Counted from the first letter of the stretch, positions 45,199 to 55,200 are shown. The stretch is DNA of 64,000 bases from REEB95 sp963785735 (GCA_963785735.1 CAWAWJ010000001.1:2046001-2110000), one strand, 5' to 3'. Numbers and translations: made by a program. Notes: generated by a model from the letters alone, not told the origin.

Positions 45199-45234
45199 CC
45201 TCTCTGGGAACAAGGAATTCCGGGGAGTCCTGGC

Positions 45235-45693
45235 TTGGCTGGCGCGACCATTCTGGTCCTGAACGGGCCTAATCTGAACCTGTTGGGGGTGCGCGAGCCG
45301 GCGACCTATGGGCGCGACACCTTGGCCGATATCGAGGAGGCCTGTCTTGAGCGGGCTACCGTGCTTGGTCTCGCCCTCGATTTCCGCCAATCGAATCACG
45401 AAGGCCAGTTGGTCGAGTGGATTCAGGAGGCGCGCGAGAACGCCGACGGCATCATCATCAATCCCGCCGGCTACACGACAACGTCGGTCGCGATCCTCGA
45501 CGCGCTCAAGGCGGTGGATATGCCGGTGATCGAGGTCCATATCTCGAACATCCATCGCCGGGAGCCGTTCCGTCACAACTCGCTCGTGAGTCAGGCGGCG
45601 CGCGGCGTCATTTGCGGCCTCGGCGCGCATGGTTATCTCCTCGCGCTCGACGCCATCGCGCGTATCGTCGAAGGCGAAAGCGGAACTGAATAA
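45235..45693 (+). CDS. aroQ: Type II 3-dehydroquinate dehydratase
   Basis: AroQ removes water from 3-dehydroquinate in the shikimate pathway; type II enzymes are dodecamers. The 152-residue protein has LVLNGPNLNLLGVREPATYG with the catalytic Arg/Tyr, NPAGYTTTSVAILDAL, and VIEVHISNIHRREPFRHNS, all matching. It starts with TTG at 45235, with GGGGAG upstream. It is 3 bases ahead of accB, and aroQ-accB-accC is a widespread bacterial order. Confidence 0.95.
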   Translation: MAGATILVLNGPNLNLLGVREPATYGRDTLADIEEACLERATVLGLALDFRQSNHEGQLVEWIQEARENADGIIINPAGYTTTSVAILDALKAVDMPVIEVHISNIHRREPFRHNSLVSQAARGVICGLGAHGYLLALDAIARIVEGESGTE

Positions 45694-45696
45694 CTC

Positions 45697-46137
45697 ATGA
45701 CCAAGCATAACGACCCGATGGTGGATGTCGATCTCATCCGCGCGCTGGCGGCGCTCTTGGAAGAGACCGGGCTTTCCGAAATCGAGATCGGCCAGGGCGA
45801 CCGGCGCGTGCGCGTGGCGCGCAACGCGCACGCGGCCACGGCGGTGACGGTGTCGGTGCCGCCCGTGGCGCCGGGATCGGCCGCCGCGCCCCAGGCCGAG
45901 GCGGCCGGCGCAATCAAGTCGCCGATGGTCGGGACGGCCTTTCTCGCGCCGCAACCGGGCGCGCCGCGTTTCGTCAAGGTGGGCGACAGCGTGCGCGAAG
46001 GCCAGCCGCTGCTCGTGATCGAGGCGATGAAGGTGATGAATCAGATTCACGCACCCCGCGCCGGCCACGTTGCCGAAATCCTGGTCGCCGACGGCACGCC
46101 GGTCGAGTTCGGCCAGGTGTTGATGGTTCTCGAGTAG
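45697..46137 (+). CDS. accB: Biotin carboxyl carrier protein AccB
   Basis: AccB carries biotin for acetyl-CoA carboxylase in fatty acid synthesis. The 146-residue protein has an N-terminal helix, a flexible Ala/Pro linker (about residues 45-72) and a C-terminal biotinyl domain with the target lysine K112 in EAMKVMNQI. It is tightly packed between aroQ and accC. Confidence 0.96.
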   Translation: MTKHNDPMVDVDLIRALAALLEETGLSEIEIGQGDRRVRVARNAHAATAVTVSVPPVAPGSAAAPQAEAAGAIKSPMVGTAFLAPQPGAPRFVKVGDSVREGQPLLVIEAMKVMNQIHAPRAGHVAEILVADGTPVEFGQVLMVLE

Positions 46138-46145
46138 ACAAACGC

Positions 46146-47486
46146 ATGTTCGAGAAGGTGCTGATCGCCAACCGCGGCGAGATCGCGTTGCGCATCCACC
46201 GCGCCTGCCGCGAGATGGGCATCCGCACCGTGGCGGTGCACTCAACCGCCGACGCCAACGCCATGCATGTGCGGCTCGCCGATGAAAGCGTGTGCATCGG
46301 TCCGCCGCCAGCGCGCGACAGCTATCTCAACGTGGCGGCGATCCTGTCGGCGGCCGCCATCACCGGCGCGGACGCCATCCATCCCGGACTGGGTTTTCTG
46401 TCGGAGAACGCCGACTTCGCCCAGATCGTCGCCGAGCACGGCCTGGTCTTCATTGGCCCTTCGCCCGAGCATATCCGGATGATGGGCGACAAGGTGGTGG
46501 CCAAGGAGGCCGCGGCGAAACTCGGCATTCCGGTGGTTCCCGGCTCGGCGGCGGTGATGGATATCGAGGCCGCGCGCGAAGCCTCGCAGAAGGTGGGCTA
46601 TCCGATCCTAATAAAGGCGGCGGGCGGCGGCGGTGGGCGCGGCATGCGTGTGGCGCCGGACGCCAAGACGCTGGAGGCTATGTTCCCGGTGGCGCAAGCC
46701 GAGGCCCAGACCTTCTTCGGCAACGGCGCGCTTTATCTCGAGCGTTTTCTCGCCAGGCCGCGGCATATCGAGGTTCAGATATTGGGCGACGGCCAGGGCG
46801 GCGTGGTGCATCTGGGCGAGCGCGACTGTTCCATGCAGCGCAAGCACCAAAAGCTGCTTGAGGAATCGCCCTCGCCCGGCATCAACCAAGCGGAGCGCCA
46901 GCGCATCTGCGGCATTGCCGCCGAGGCCGTCCAAAAACTCGGCTACAAGAGCGCCGGCACGCTCGAATTCCTCTACCAGGACGGCGAATTCTTCTTCATC
47001 GAGATGAATACCCGGATTCAGGTCGAGCACCCAATCTCCGAAGTGGTGAGCGGCATCGACATCGTACGCGAACAGATCCGCGTGGCGTCGGGCGCCAAGC
47101 TCGGCTACCGCCAGGAGGACATCAAGCTCCAGGGCCACGCCATCGAATGCCGCATCAACGCCGAGAATTCCGAGAGCTTCGCGCCGTCGCCCGGCGACAT
47201 TCTGCGCTATCACGCGCCGGGCGGCCCCGGCGTACGCGTCGACAGCGCGCTCTATCAGGGCTACACCGTGCCGCCGCAATATGACAGCCTGGTCGCCAAG
47301 CTCATCATCCACGGCACCAGCCGCAACGAGTGCCTGATGCGGCTCCGCCGCGCGCTCGAGGAATTTGTCATCACCGGCATCGAGACTACCATTCCGCTGC
47401 ACCAGCGGCTGGTGACGTCGCCGGATTTCATCAACGGCGCCTATGATATCGGCTGGTTCGAGAGGACCTACGACCGCCGGAATTAG
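46146..47486 (+). CDS. accC: Biotin carboxylase AccC
   Basis: AccC uses ATP and bicarbonate to carboxylate the biotin on AccB. The 446-residue ATP-grasp protein begins MFEKVLIANRGEIALRIHRA and has the glycine-rich KAAGGGGGRGMRV loop, then HLGERDCSMQRKHQKLLEE and the catalytic FIEMNTRIQVEHP. Length is typical. It starts 8 bases after accB. Confidence 0.97.
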   Translation: MFEKVLIANRGEIALRIHRACREMGIRTVAVHSTADANAMHVRLADESVCIGPPPARDSYLNVAAILSAAAITGADAIHPGLGFLSENADFAQIVAEHGLVFIGPSPEHIRMMGDKVVAKEAAAKLGIPVVPGSAAVMDIEAAREASQKVGYPILIKAAGGGGGRGMRVAPDAKTLEAMFPVAQAEAQTFFGNGALYLERFLARPRHIEVQILGDGQGGVVHLGERDCSMQRKHQKLLEESPSPGINQAERQRICGIAAEAVQKLGYKSAGTLEFLYQDGEFFFIEMNTRIQVEHPISEVVSGIDIVREQIRVASGAKLGYRQEDIKLQGHAIECRINAENSESFAPSPGDILRYHAPGGPGVRVDSALYQGYTVPPQYDSLVAKLIIHGTSRNECLMRLRRALEEFVITGIETTIPLHQRLVTSPDFINGAYDIGWFERTYDRRN

Positions 47487-47551
47487 GCCGGCCGGCTCCG
47501 CGTTACCGCGGGACGTGACGGAGAAGAGGAAATTCACTCTAATCGGCGGCG

Positions 47552-48205
47552 ATGGCTGGGCTGACTCCCGATATTCTGCTGCGCGCCTACGCCGCCGGCA
47601 TTTTCCCGATGGCGGAAACGGCCGAGGATGCGGAGCTGTTTTGGGTCGACCCCGAGCGCCGCGGCGTGCTGCCGCTCGACAAATTCCACCTGCCGCGGCG
47701 GCTGGCGCGGACATTGCGGCGGGAGGTTTTCGAGGTCAGGCTCGATCGCGATTTCGCGGGCGTGATCCGCGGCTGCGCCGAGGCGGTGTCCGATCGCCCG
47801 CAGACCTGGATCAACCGCGAGATCGTGGCGCTCTATTCCGAGTTGCATAAGAGCGGCCAAGCGCACAGCGTCGAAGCCTGGAGCCAGGGACGGCTCGCCG
47901 GCGGCCTTTACGGTGTCAGCTTGGGCGGGGCGTTTTTCGGCGAAAGCATGTTCTCGCGCAAGACCGACGCCAGCAAGGTGGCGCTGGCGACGCTGGTGGC
48001 ATTGCTGCACCAAGGCGGGTATAGGCTTCTCGACGTGCAATTCGTCACCGAACATCTGCGGCGTTTCGGCGCGGCTGAGATTCCGCGCGCGCGCTATCAT
48101 CGCATCCTGGGCGAGGCGATAAAGACGCCGGCCTATTTCCCGGACGGCCCGCTCGGCGGCGCGGATGTCGCCGCGATTTTGCAATCGAGCACATTGACGT
48201 CGTAG
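47552..48205 (+). CDS. aat: Leucyl/phenylalanyl-tRNA--protein transferase
   Basis: Aat attaches Leu or Phe from tRNA to proteins with N-terminal Lys or Arg, marking them for ClpS-ClpAP, whose genes lie 11-14 kb away. The 217-residue protein shows LLRAYAAGIFPMAE, WVDPERRGVLPLDKFH, then EAWSQGRLAGGLYGVSLGGAFFGESMFSRKTDASK, the family core. Its last 73 bases overlap the convergent DUF2155 gene. Confidence 0.95.
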   Translation: MAGLTPDILLRAYAAGIFPMAETAEDAELFWVDPERRGVLPLDKFHLPRRLARTLRREVFEVRLDRDFAGVIRGCAEAVSDRPQTWINREIVALYSELHKSGQAHSVEAWSQGRLAGGLYGVSLGGAFFGESMFSRKTDASKVALATLVALLHQGGYRLLDVQFVTEHLRRFGAAEIPRARYHRILGEAIKTPAYFPDGPLGGADVAAILQSSTLTS

Positions 48206-48576
48206 ATCGGATCCTCAAGCGCCGAGATCGCCGGCGAGGAGGCGAACATCCAGCCGCTGAAAACGCGCTTGGTGTCGTTGGCCGCGCCGTTGGGCCGGGT
48301 TTCGTCAATCTCGAGAAAGGCCGTGGTCTCGGGACTCTCCTCGGGAGGATGCTTGTAGCAGGCGCGCACGGTGATCACCAAGGTGCCGAAACGCACAGGC
48401 TTGTCGACCGGCGCGTCGAATTTCGAGACCCGCGCCGTGGTCTTGTCGAGGCCTTGCAGCACCGCCGTGTTTCCTTGCAACTGGCCCATGGCTCCCTGGG
48501 CGCGGGCACCGCCCGGTGCCGCGAGCAGCGCCATCAGGCACAAGAGCATCAGGCCCGGGGCCGCATTCCGCCTCAC
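48133..48576 (-). CDS. DUF2155 family exported protein
   Basis: A 147-residue protein with a signal peptide (LMLLCLMALLAAPGGARA) and a DUF2155 domain: AVLQGLDKTTARVSKFDAPV, VRACYKHPPEESPETTAFLEI and VFSGWMFASSPAISALEDPIYDVNVLDC. The two cysteines may form a disulfide in the periplasm. The GTG at 48576 overlaps the stop of the preceding 76-residue gene. Function is unknown. It overlaps the 3' end of aat by 73 bases. Confidence 0.9.
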   Translation of the reverse strand: MRRNAAPGLMLLCLMALLAAPGGARAQGAMGQLQGNTAVLQGLDKTTARVSKFDAPVDKPVRFGTLVITVRACYKHPPEESPETTAFLEIDETRPNGAANDTKRVFSGWMFASSPAISALEDPIYDVNVLDCKIAATSAPPSGPSGK

Positions 48577-48803
48577 GCCTTGTCTTTCTTGTTCTTATAG
48601 GGATTGGGCAGCCCCTCGCCCAGTTCGCGCAGCACCTTGCGGAATTGGTTCTCGTCGCAACCCATCAGCACCGCGTCCTCGAGCGCGTCCTGCGCCATCT
48701 CGCGAATCTCCTCGAGATTCTCGTTCAGCACCTTGATCTTGTCGAGACAGGAAACCGGCTCGCCCGCGGGGGTAAGCCAGGTGGGAAGCTTGAGCTTGCT
48801 CAC
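48573..48803 (-). CDS. Small conserved hypothetical protein
   Basis: A 76-residue cytoplasmic protein, beginning SKLKLPTWLTPAGEPVSCLDKIKVLNENLEEI after a GTG start, then QDALEDAVLMGCDENQFRKVL, a helical pattern conserved beside NDUFA12/DUF2155 genes in alphaproteobacteria. GTGA overlaps couple it to the methyltransferase before and to DUF2155 after. The function is unknown. Confidence 0.75.
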   Translation of the reverse strand: MSKLKLPTWLTPAGEPVSCLDKIKVLNENLEEIREMAQDALEDAVLMGCDENQFRKVLRELGEGLPNPYKNKKDKA

Positions 48804-49582
48804 GGCGATCGCTCCAGCGGCTTCACTGCGGCAAAGCGCAGCCGCACGTAATCGACCGACCAGAGCCCGTTCTTGAAGAGCAACGGCCGCAGCGCTTCCT
48901 CGACCTCGTCCTTGAACGCCGCGCGTTCGGTCCCCGGCACCAGCGCCAGCAAACTCTCGGCGAAGGTATCGAGCCAATCGCCGAGCCGGCCCGGCAACTC
49001 GGTCAGACGCGGGAACAACCGGATCGAGGCGAGCTTGAATCCCCGCGCTTCGAGCTTGGGGCGGTATTCATCGGGCGACGGGAAATACCATGGGATGGCG
49101 GGTCTGCCGTCGATGCCGCGCCGCTTCAGGGCATTCAACGCGGCGCCGATGACATGAGTTCCATTGCCCGCGCCGCCGCATTCGGCGACAAAACGCCCGC
49201 CGGGGCGAAGCGCGCGCCATACCCCGCCGATCACCGCGTCGGCATCGCGCATCCAGTGCAGCGCCGCGTTCGAGAATACGGCGTCGAATTCCCCATTGAA
49301 GGCGAGTTGGCTGCCGTCCAGCACGCGCGCGTCGAGGCCGTGCGCCTTGGCCGCCACGATCTGCTCGGCGCTCGCATCGACGCCAACCACCGTGGCGGTT
49401 TCGGCCAAGGTGGCGGTCAGCGTGCCGTCGCCGCAGCCGAGATCGAGGATGCGCTCGCCCGGCTTGGCGGCGAGAAGCTCCAGCACGCCCTGGCCCAGCG
49501 CCGGGACGAAAGCGGCGTTGCGGCGATAGCGTTCGGGATCCCAGCGCTGCTCGGTGATGCGCGCGCCCGGGACTGGCATCAT
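48800..49582 (-). CDS. SAM-dependent methyltransferase, trans-aconitate methyltransferase-like
   Basis: A 260-residue class I methyltransferase. The SAM-binding motif I is ILDLGCGDGTLTATLAE, and the post-motif FDAVFSNAALHWMRDADAVIGG is shared by trans-aconitate 2-methyltransferases and their relatives. Substrate identity is not certain. It overlaps the MlaD-like gene upstream and the 76-residue gene downstream by 4 bases each, in a minus-strand operon. Confidence 0.85.
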   Translation of the reverse strand: MMPVPGARITEQRWDPERYRRNAAFVPALGQGVLELLAAKPGERILDLGCGDGTLTATLAETATVVGVDASAEQIVAAKAHGLDARVLDGSQLAFNGEFDAVFSNAALHWMRDADAVIGGVWRALRPGGRFVAECGGAGNGTHVIGAALNALKRRGIDGRPAIPWYFPSPDEYRPKLEARGFKLASIRLFPRLTELPGRLGDWLDTFAESLLALVPGTERAAFKDEVEEALRPLLFKNGLWSVDYVRLRFAAVKPLERSP

Positions 49583-50070
49583 GGCTTTTGTGGTCCCGGC
49601 GCGGGCTGGGCGCCATCGCCCTTCTTCTGCTGTGCCTGGCCGTAGATCATCTGGCCAATCAGCGATTCAAGGCTCATGCCTGATTGGGTGTGGGTGATGC
49701 GCCCACCCGGGGGGATGGTCTGGTCCTCGTTGCCGGGCTCAATCGACAGGAATTTGTCTCCCAACAAGCCCGGGGAGGCGATGGTGGCGACCGAATCCAC
49801 CGGCAGCTTGATCGCCGGATCCATGCTGATGGTGAGGGTGGCGAAGAAGGTCTTGGGATCGAGCGTCTGCGACATGACAGAGCCGACCTTGATGCCGCTG
49901 ATCTTGACGTCGCTGCCGTCGCGCAACCCCTCGACCTTGTCGAATTGCGCCGTGAGCGTATAGCCGCCTACCGCATGCACCTGGGTGGTGGTGTAGGCGA
50001 AGAACAGGAAGACGGCGGCGACCACCAGGACGACGGCGCCCATGATGGTTTCGACGGCATTGCGGTTCAT
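49579..50070 (-). CDS. mlaD: MlaD-type MCE domain protein
   Basis: A 163-residue protein with one N-terminal membrane helix (about residues 9-27) and one periplasmic MCE domain, GGYTLTAQFDKVEGLRDGSDVKISGIKVG, then LLGDKFLSIEPG. MlaD hexamers pass phospholipids between inner and outer membranes. The ABC parts MlaE and MlaF are not nearby; in alphaproteobacteria the gene often sits alone beside NDUFA12, as here. Confidence 0.88.
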   Translation of the reverse strand: MNRNAVETIMGAVVLVVAAVFLFFAYTTTQVHAVGGYTLTAQFDKVEGLRDGSDVKISGIKVGSVMSQTLDPKTFFATLTISMDPAIKLPVDSVATIASPGLLGDKFLSIEPGNEDQTIPPGGRITHTQSGMSLESLIGQMIYGQAQQKKGDGAQPAPGPQKP

Positions 50071-50098
50071 GGCGGTTCTGCTCCCTTGGGCTAGAAAT

Positions 50099-50476
50099 TC
50101 ACTCTGGCGTCCAGGGCTCGTAATCGCCGCTGGCATGTTCGCGCGCGCCACCCTTCATGAGCGAGCCCGGCGGACGATAGGCGGCGGGCGTGCCGCTCAG
50201 ATTGGGCTGATGCTCTTTCTGCCAGGGATATTTGAGGCGCCCGGCGTCGCTCGGCAACTCGTCCGCGGTGTGATGCAGCCAAGCATGAAATTCCGGCGGC
50301 ACGCGCGAAGCCTCAACCTCGCCGTTATACATCACCCAGCGGCGCTCGCGGCTTTCGATCCCGCCGCCGCGCTTCAATGCGCGCCGGCCGCGCTCGCGGT
50401 AATAGCGGTTGCCGAATTGATCGGTGCCGGCGAGCTCGCCCTTGAGCCAAGTATAGAGCAGGGTGCCGATGTTCAT
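50099..50476 (-). CDS. NADH:ubiquinone oxidoreductase NDUFA12-family subunit
   Basis: A 125-residue homologue of the mitochondrial complex I accessory subunit B17.2/NDUFA12, present in alphaproteobacteria. GTDQFGNRYYRERG and RRWVMYNGEVEASRVPPEFHAWLHH are the family marks, and the end HASGDYEPWTPE is typical. The ATG at 50476 is the start; upstream codons are not conserved. It is the first gene of the mlaD-methyltransferase-DUF2155 operon. Confidence 0.92.
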   Translation of the reverse strand: MNIGTLLYTWLKGELAGTDQFGNRYYRERGRRALKRGGGIESRERRWVMYNGEVEASRVPPEFHAWLHHTADELPSDAGRLKYPWQKEHQPNLSGTPAAYRPPGSLMKGGAREHASGDYEPWTPE

Positions 50477-50699
50477 GCGCCGTGGGGCAAAGACGTGCCC
50501 GGGTGTCGGTGAAGAATTGACCGGGACTATGGCACTGCCCACAAGCCCCGTCCAGACGGCAGGCGGGCGTGGGCCGGCCCCCCCACCGGGCGCAAGGCGG
50601 GGCCGGCGGCGCGCGGCCGCCGCATCCTGGCGCGGGCAGGATTAATGCATTATGGTTTCGGTCAACACGATCAGCAAAGTAAAAGCAGGGAGGTTTTCC

Positions 50700-51977
50700 A
50701 TGAATATCCATAAACGCCGCCTCGGTTTGACGGTGATCGGCTGGGCTGCCGCCGCCTTCGCTTTCGTGGCATTGCCCGCGGTTTCGCTGGCCGCCGATTC
50801 GATCAGAATCGGCTTCAGCATGTCCTTGACCGGCGGCCTCGCCGGCGGCGGCAAGCCTTCGCTGCTGGCGATCGAGATGTGGCGGGACGACATCAACGCC
50901 AAGGGCGGGCTTTTGGGCCGCCCCGTTGAGCTGGTTTATTACGACGACCAGAGCACGCCCGCCAATGTGCCGGCGATCTACACCAAGCTCCTGGACGTGG
51001 ACAAGGTGGATTTGGTCATCTCGCCCTATGCCACCGGCCAGATGGCGCCGGCCATGCCGATCGTCATGCAGCACAACATGGTGTTCATGGGACTGTTCGG
51101 CACGGCGGTGAACGCCAGCTTCAACTACGACAAATATTTCCAGATCCTGCCCAATGGCGAGAACACCGCCATCGGGCCGTCCTATGGCTTCTTCCAAGTC
51201 GCCATGAGCATGAACCCGAAGCCCAAGACCGTGGCTTTGATCGCCGCCAACGCCGAATTCGCGCAGAACGTGATCGGCGGCGCCCGCGACGTGGTGAAGC
51301 AACTCGGATTGCAAGTGGTCTATGACCAGAGCTATCCGCCCAACTCGACCGATTTCGCGCCGATCATCCACGCCGTCCAGGCGACCAAGCCGGACATCAT
51401 CTATGTCGCCTCCTATCCGCCCGAATCGGTAGGCATCGTGCGCGCGGCCAATGAGTCCGGGCTCAAGGCCAGGATCTTCGGCGGCGGTATGATCGGCATC
51501 GCCTTCACGCCTATCAAGCAGCAGCTCGGGCCGCTGTTGAACGGCATCGTAGCCTACGACGTCTACGTGCCGGAGCCGACGATGAAATTCCCGGGCACCG
51601 AGGACTTTCTTAAGCGCTACCAGGCGAAAGCGCCGGCCGAGGGCGTTGATCCGCTGGGCTATTATCTGCCGCCCTTCGCCTATGCCGAGATGCAGATTCT
51701 GGGCGATGCGATCACCAAGATCGGCAGCCTCGACCAGACCCAGATCGCGCAATACATGCACGCCAATACCTTCAAGACGGTGGTCGGCGACGTGAAGTTC
51801 GCTCCCAACGGCGAATGGGCGAAGGCGCGCATCCTGTTTGTTCAATATCAGGGGGTCAAAGGCAACGACCTCGACCAGTTCCGCCGGGCGGGGACGCAGG
51901 TGATTCTCTATCCGCCGGCGTTCAAGTCGGGCACGTTCCGCTATCCCTACGACGCCAGGAAGGCGGCGGGGCAATAA
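50700..51977 (+). CDS. ABC transporter substrate-binding protein, amino acid/amide type
   Basis: A 425-residue periplasmic binding protein, start MNIHKRRLGLTVIGWAA, signal peptide ending AVSLA, mature part ADSIRIGFSMSLTGGLAGGG, then YYDDQSTPANVPAIYTKLL. GGGAGG is 6 bases before the ATG at 50700, so the longer frame from 50652 is rejected. An intrinsic terminator follows the stop. No permease or ATPase gene is adjacent. It resembles the protein at 7.6-8.8 kb in its DDQSTP segment. Confidence 0.9.
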   Translation: MNIHKRRLGLTVIGWAAAAFAFVALPAVSLAADSIRIGFSMSLTGGLAGGGKPSLLAIEMWRDDINAKGGLLGRPVELVYYDDQSTPANVPAIYTKLLDVDKVDLVISPYATGQMAPAMPIVMQHNMVFMGLFGTAVNASFNYDKYFQILPNGENTAIGPSYGFFQVAMSMNPKPKTVALIAANAEFAQNVIGGARDVVKQLGLQVVYDQSYPPNSTDFAPIIHAVQATKPDIIYVASYPPESVGIVRAANESGLKARIFGGGMIGIAFTPIKQQLGPLLNGIVAYDVYVPEPTMKFPGTEDFLKRYQAKAPAEGVDPLGYYLPPFAYAEMQILGDAITKIGSLDQTQIAQYMHANTFKTVVGDVKFAPNGEWAKARILFVQYQGVKGNDLDQFRRAGTQVILYPPAFKSGTFRYPYDARKAAGQ

Positions 51978-51998
51978 CCCGAAACAGCCTCCAGGGTG

Positions 51999-52033
51999 GG
52001 CCGCGGCGATGACTCGCCGCGGCCTTTTCTTTT
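51999..52033 (+). terminator. Intrinsic terminator after the binding-protein gene
   Basis: An 11-bp perfect stem, GGCCGCGGCGA with TCGCCGCGGCC, encloses TGAC and runs into TTTTCTTTT. It begins 22 bases after the stop at 51977. It is among the strongest terminators in the window. Confidence 0.9.
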
Positions 52034-52266
52034 GTGACAATCGAAGGGGCCGGGAAAGCGCCCTTATCCACTGGGTTACCCACTGTTACGCGATGATGAA
52101 AGCCAGCAAACACCATAAAATCTATATATCGCGGAGATTTCTATCCACACCCACAAAATCTAGTTGAACTGCTGTAAGAATTCTGTCAGCCTTAGTGGTC
52201 TGCGCATTAGGCAGACACAAGCTGTGGTGTCCCGCCCGATACGCGGGTTAATCGGGGGGAAAGTTA
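52034..52266 (+). promoter_or_regulatory. Leader and promoter region of nrdJ
   Basis: This 233-base interval is AT-rich relative to the rest and carries CATAAAATCTATATAT (from 52115) and CACAAAATCTAG (from 52153), an 11-base near-direct repeat 38 bases apart. Paired AT-rich sites of this kind could be NrdR boxes, but the match to the known consensus is weak. No clear cobalamin riboswitch was recognised. Confidence 0.35.
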
Positions 52267-55200
52267 ATGCGCATAGAGCGTCGCTTTACGACTGCCGGCC
52301 AAGATCCATATCAGGCCATCACCTTCAAATCAGCCACCAGTGAGATTCGCAACCCGGACGGGTCGCGCGTCTTCTATCTGCCGGACATCGACGTACCGGC
52401 CGATTGGAGTCAGGTCGCCTGCGATATCCTGGCGCAGAAATATTTCCGCAAGGCCGGCGTGCCGGCCAAGTTGAAGCCGGTCGAGGAAAAGGACGTGCCG
52501 TCCTGGCTGTGGCGGAAGGTGCCGGACTCCAAGGCGCTGGAGAAGCTGCCAGCGGCCGAGCGCACCGAGTCGGAGCGTAGCGCCAAACAGGTGTTCCATC
52601 GACTCGCCGGAACCTGGACCTATTGGGGCTGGAAGGGCGGCTATTTCGACGGCGAGTCGGACGCCCGCTCCTATTACGACGAAATGTGCTTCATGCTGTG
52701 CCGCCAGATGGCGGCGCCCAATTCGCCGCAATGGTTCAACACCGGCATGCATTGGGCCTATGGCATCGATGGCCCGGCGCAAGGCCATTACTACGTCGAC
52801 TTCAAGACCGGCGAGCTGGTGGTGTCGAAGAGCGCCTATGAGCATCCGCAACCGCATGCCTGCTTCATCCAATCGGTCGCCGACGATCTCGTCAACGAGG
52901 GCGGGATCATGGATTTATGGGTGCGCGAGGCGCGCCTGTTCAAATACGGCTCGGGCACCGGCTCGAATTTTTCCAAGCTCCGGGGCGACGGCGAGAAACT
53001 GTCGGGCGGCGGCAAATCCTCCGGCCTGATGAGCTTCCTGAAGATCGGCGACCGCGCGGCGGGCGCAATTAAATCCGGGGGAACGACGAGACGCGCCGCC
53101 AAGATGGTCACGGTTGATATCGACCATCCCGATATCGAAACCTATATCGACTGGAAGGTGGTCGAGGAGCAGAAGGTGGCGGCGCTGGTTTCGGGCTCGA
53201 AGCTCGCGCAGAAGCACCTCAATCTCATCATGGCCGCCTGCAACGGGCCCGAGGCCCAGGCATTGGGCGAGAACCGCCATGACCCGAAGCGCAACATGGC
53301 GCTCCGGCGCGAAATCAAGGCCGCGCGCGCGGTCATGATTCCGGAGAATTACGTCCAGCGCGTCATCCAATTCGCCCAGCAGGGCTACACCAAGATCGAC
53401 TTCAAGACCTATGACCTCGATTGGGACAGCGAGGCCTATCTCACCGTCTCGGGCCAGAACTCCAACAACTCGGTGCGGGTCACCAACGACTTTCTCGATC
53501 GCGTGTTGAAGGGCGGCAAGTGGGACTTGATCCGCCGCATCGACGGCAAGGTTCATAAAACGCTCGAAGCGCGCGATTTGTGGGCGAAGATCGCCGAGGC
53601 GGCCTGGGCCAGCGCCGATCCCGGCCTGCAATACGACACCACCATCAACGAGTGGCACACCTGCCCGGCGAGCGGCCGCATCAATGCATCCAACCCGTGC
53701 TCGGAATATATGTTCCTCGACGACACGGCGTGCAACCTCGCCTCCTTGAACCTCATGGCGTTCCGCCGCGAGGGCGGCCATTTCGACACCCCGGCCTTCG
53801 AGCATGCGGTGCGGCTGTGGACCGTGGCGCTCGAGATCTCGGTGCTGATGGCGCAATTCCCGTCGAAGGAGATCGCCAAGCTCAGCTACGAGTTCCGCAC
53901 TTTGGGGCTGGGCTACGCCAATATCGGCGGCCTGTTGATGGCCGCCGGCCTGTCCTATGACAGCGACCAGGGCCGCGCGCTCTGCGCCGCCATCACCGCG
54001 GTGATGACCGGCGTCTCCTATGCCACCTCGGCCGAGATGGCGGGCGAACTGGGCGCCTTCCCCGGCTACGACAAGAATCGCGACGCAATGTTGCGCGTCA
54101 TCCGCAATCATCGCCGCGCCGCCCATGGCGAGCGCGCTGGCTATGAAAGCCTGTCGGTGCCGCCGGTGCCGCTCGATGCGGTCAACTGCCCCGACCGGAC
54201 CTTAATCCAATCCGCGCACCAGGCCTGGGACGCAGCGCTGATGCTGGGCGAGTTGCACGGCTACCGCAACGCCCAGTCAACGGTCATCGCCCCCACCGGG
54301 ACGATCGGCCTCGTCATGGATTGCGACACCACCGGAATCGAGCCCGATTTCGCGCTGGTGAAGTTCAAGAAGCTCGCCGGCGGCGGCTATTTCCGCATCA
54401 TCAACCGCGTCGTGCCCGAGGCGCTCGCCAAGCTGGGCTATGCCGCGAAAGATATCGAGGCGATGGTGCTCTATGCCGTCGGCCACGGCACGCTCAAGGG
54501 CTCGCCCGCCATCGGCCACAAGGAGCTGAAAGCCAAGGGCTTCACCGAAAGCGCGCTTGAAGCGCTGGAAAGCCAGCTCGCCACCGCCTTCGACATAAAA
54601 TTCGCCTTCAACAAATGGACCCTGGGCGAAGAGTTCTGCAAGGCTGCGTTCGGCTTCAGCGACGCGCAGATGAACGAGGTGTCCTTCGACATGCTCGCGG
54701 CATTGGGATTCACCAAGGCTGAGATCGACGCCGCTAACACCTATTGCTGCGGCGCCATGACACTTGAAGGCGCGCCCTTCATCAAGAACGAGCATCTGCC
54801 GGTGTTCGATTGCGCCAATCCCTGCGGCCGCATCGGCAAGCGCGCGCTCTCGGTCGACAGCCACATCCGCATGATGGCCGCGGCCCAGCCCTTCATCTCG
54901 GGCGCGATCTCCAAGACCATCAACATGCCCAACGCCGCCACAGTCGAGCAGTGCAAGGACGCCTATATGCTGTCCTGGCGGCTCGGACTGAAAGCCAACG
55001 CGCTCTACCGCGACGGCTCGAAGCTGTCGCAGCCGCTGCAATCGATGCTGATCGACGACGAAACCGACGATGACGCGATCGCCGATCTCGCCGCCAAGAA
55101 CCCGGCCGAGCGCGCGCCGCTCGTCGCTGAACGCATCGTCGAGCGGGTGGTCGAGCGGGTGATACGCGAGCGCTCGCGCCTGCCGCAACGCCGCAAGGGC

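Noticed and set aside
44152..46245. A 697-residue minus-strand ORF
   Set aside because: Only the part below 45099 is real glycosyltransferase; above that it is antisense to aroQ, accB and the start of accC.
46608..47714. A 368-residue minus-strand ORF
   Set aside because: It lies opposite accC and aat, both firmly identified, and shows no recognisable domain.
51978..52266. Cobalamin riboswitch ahead of nrdJ
   Set aside because: Only a partial AGCCAG resemblance to the B12 box was seen, with no matching conserved core.
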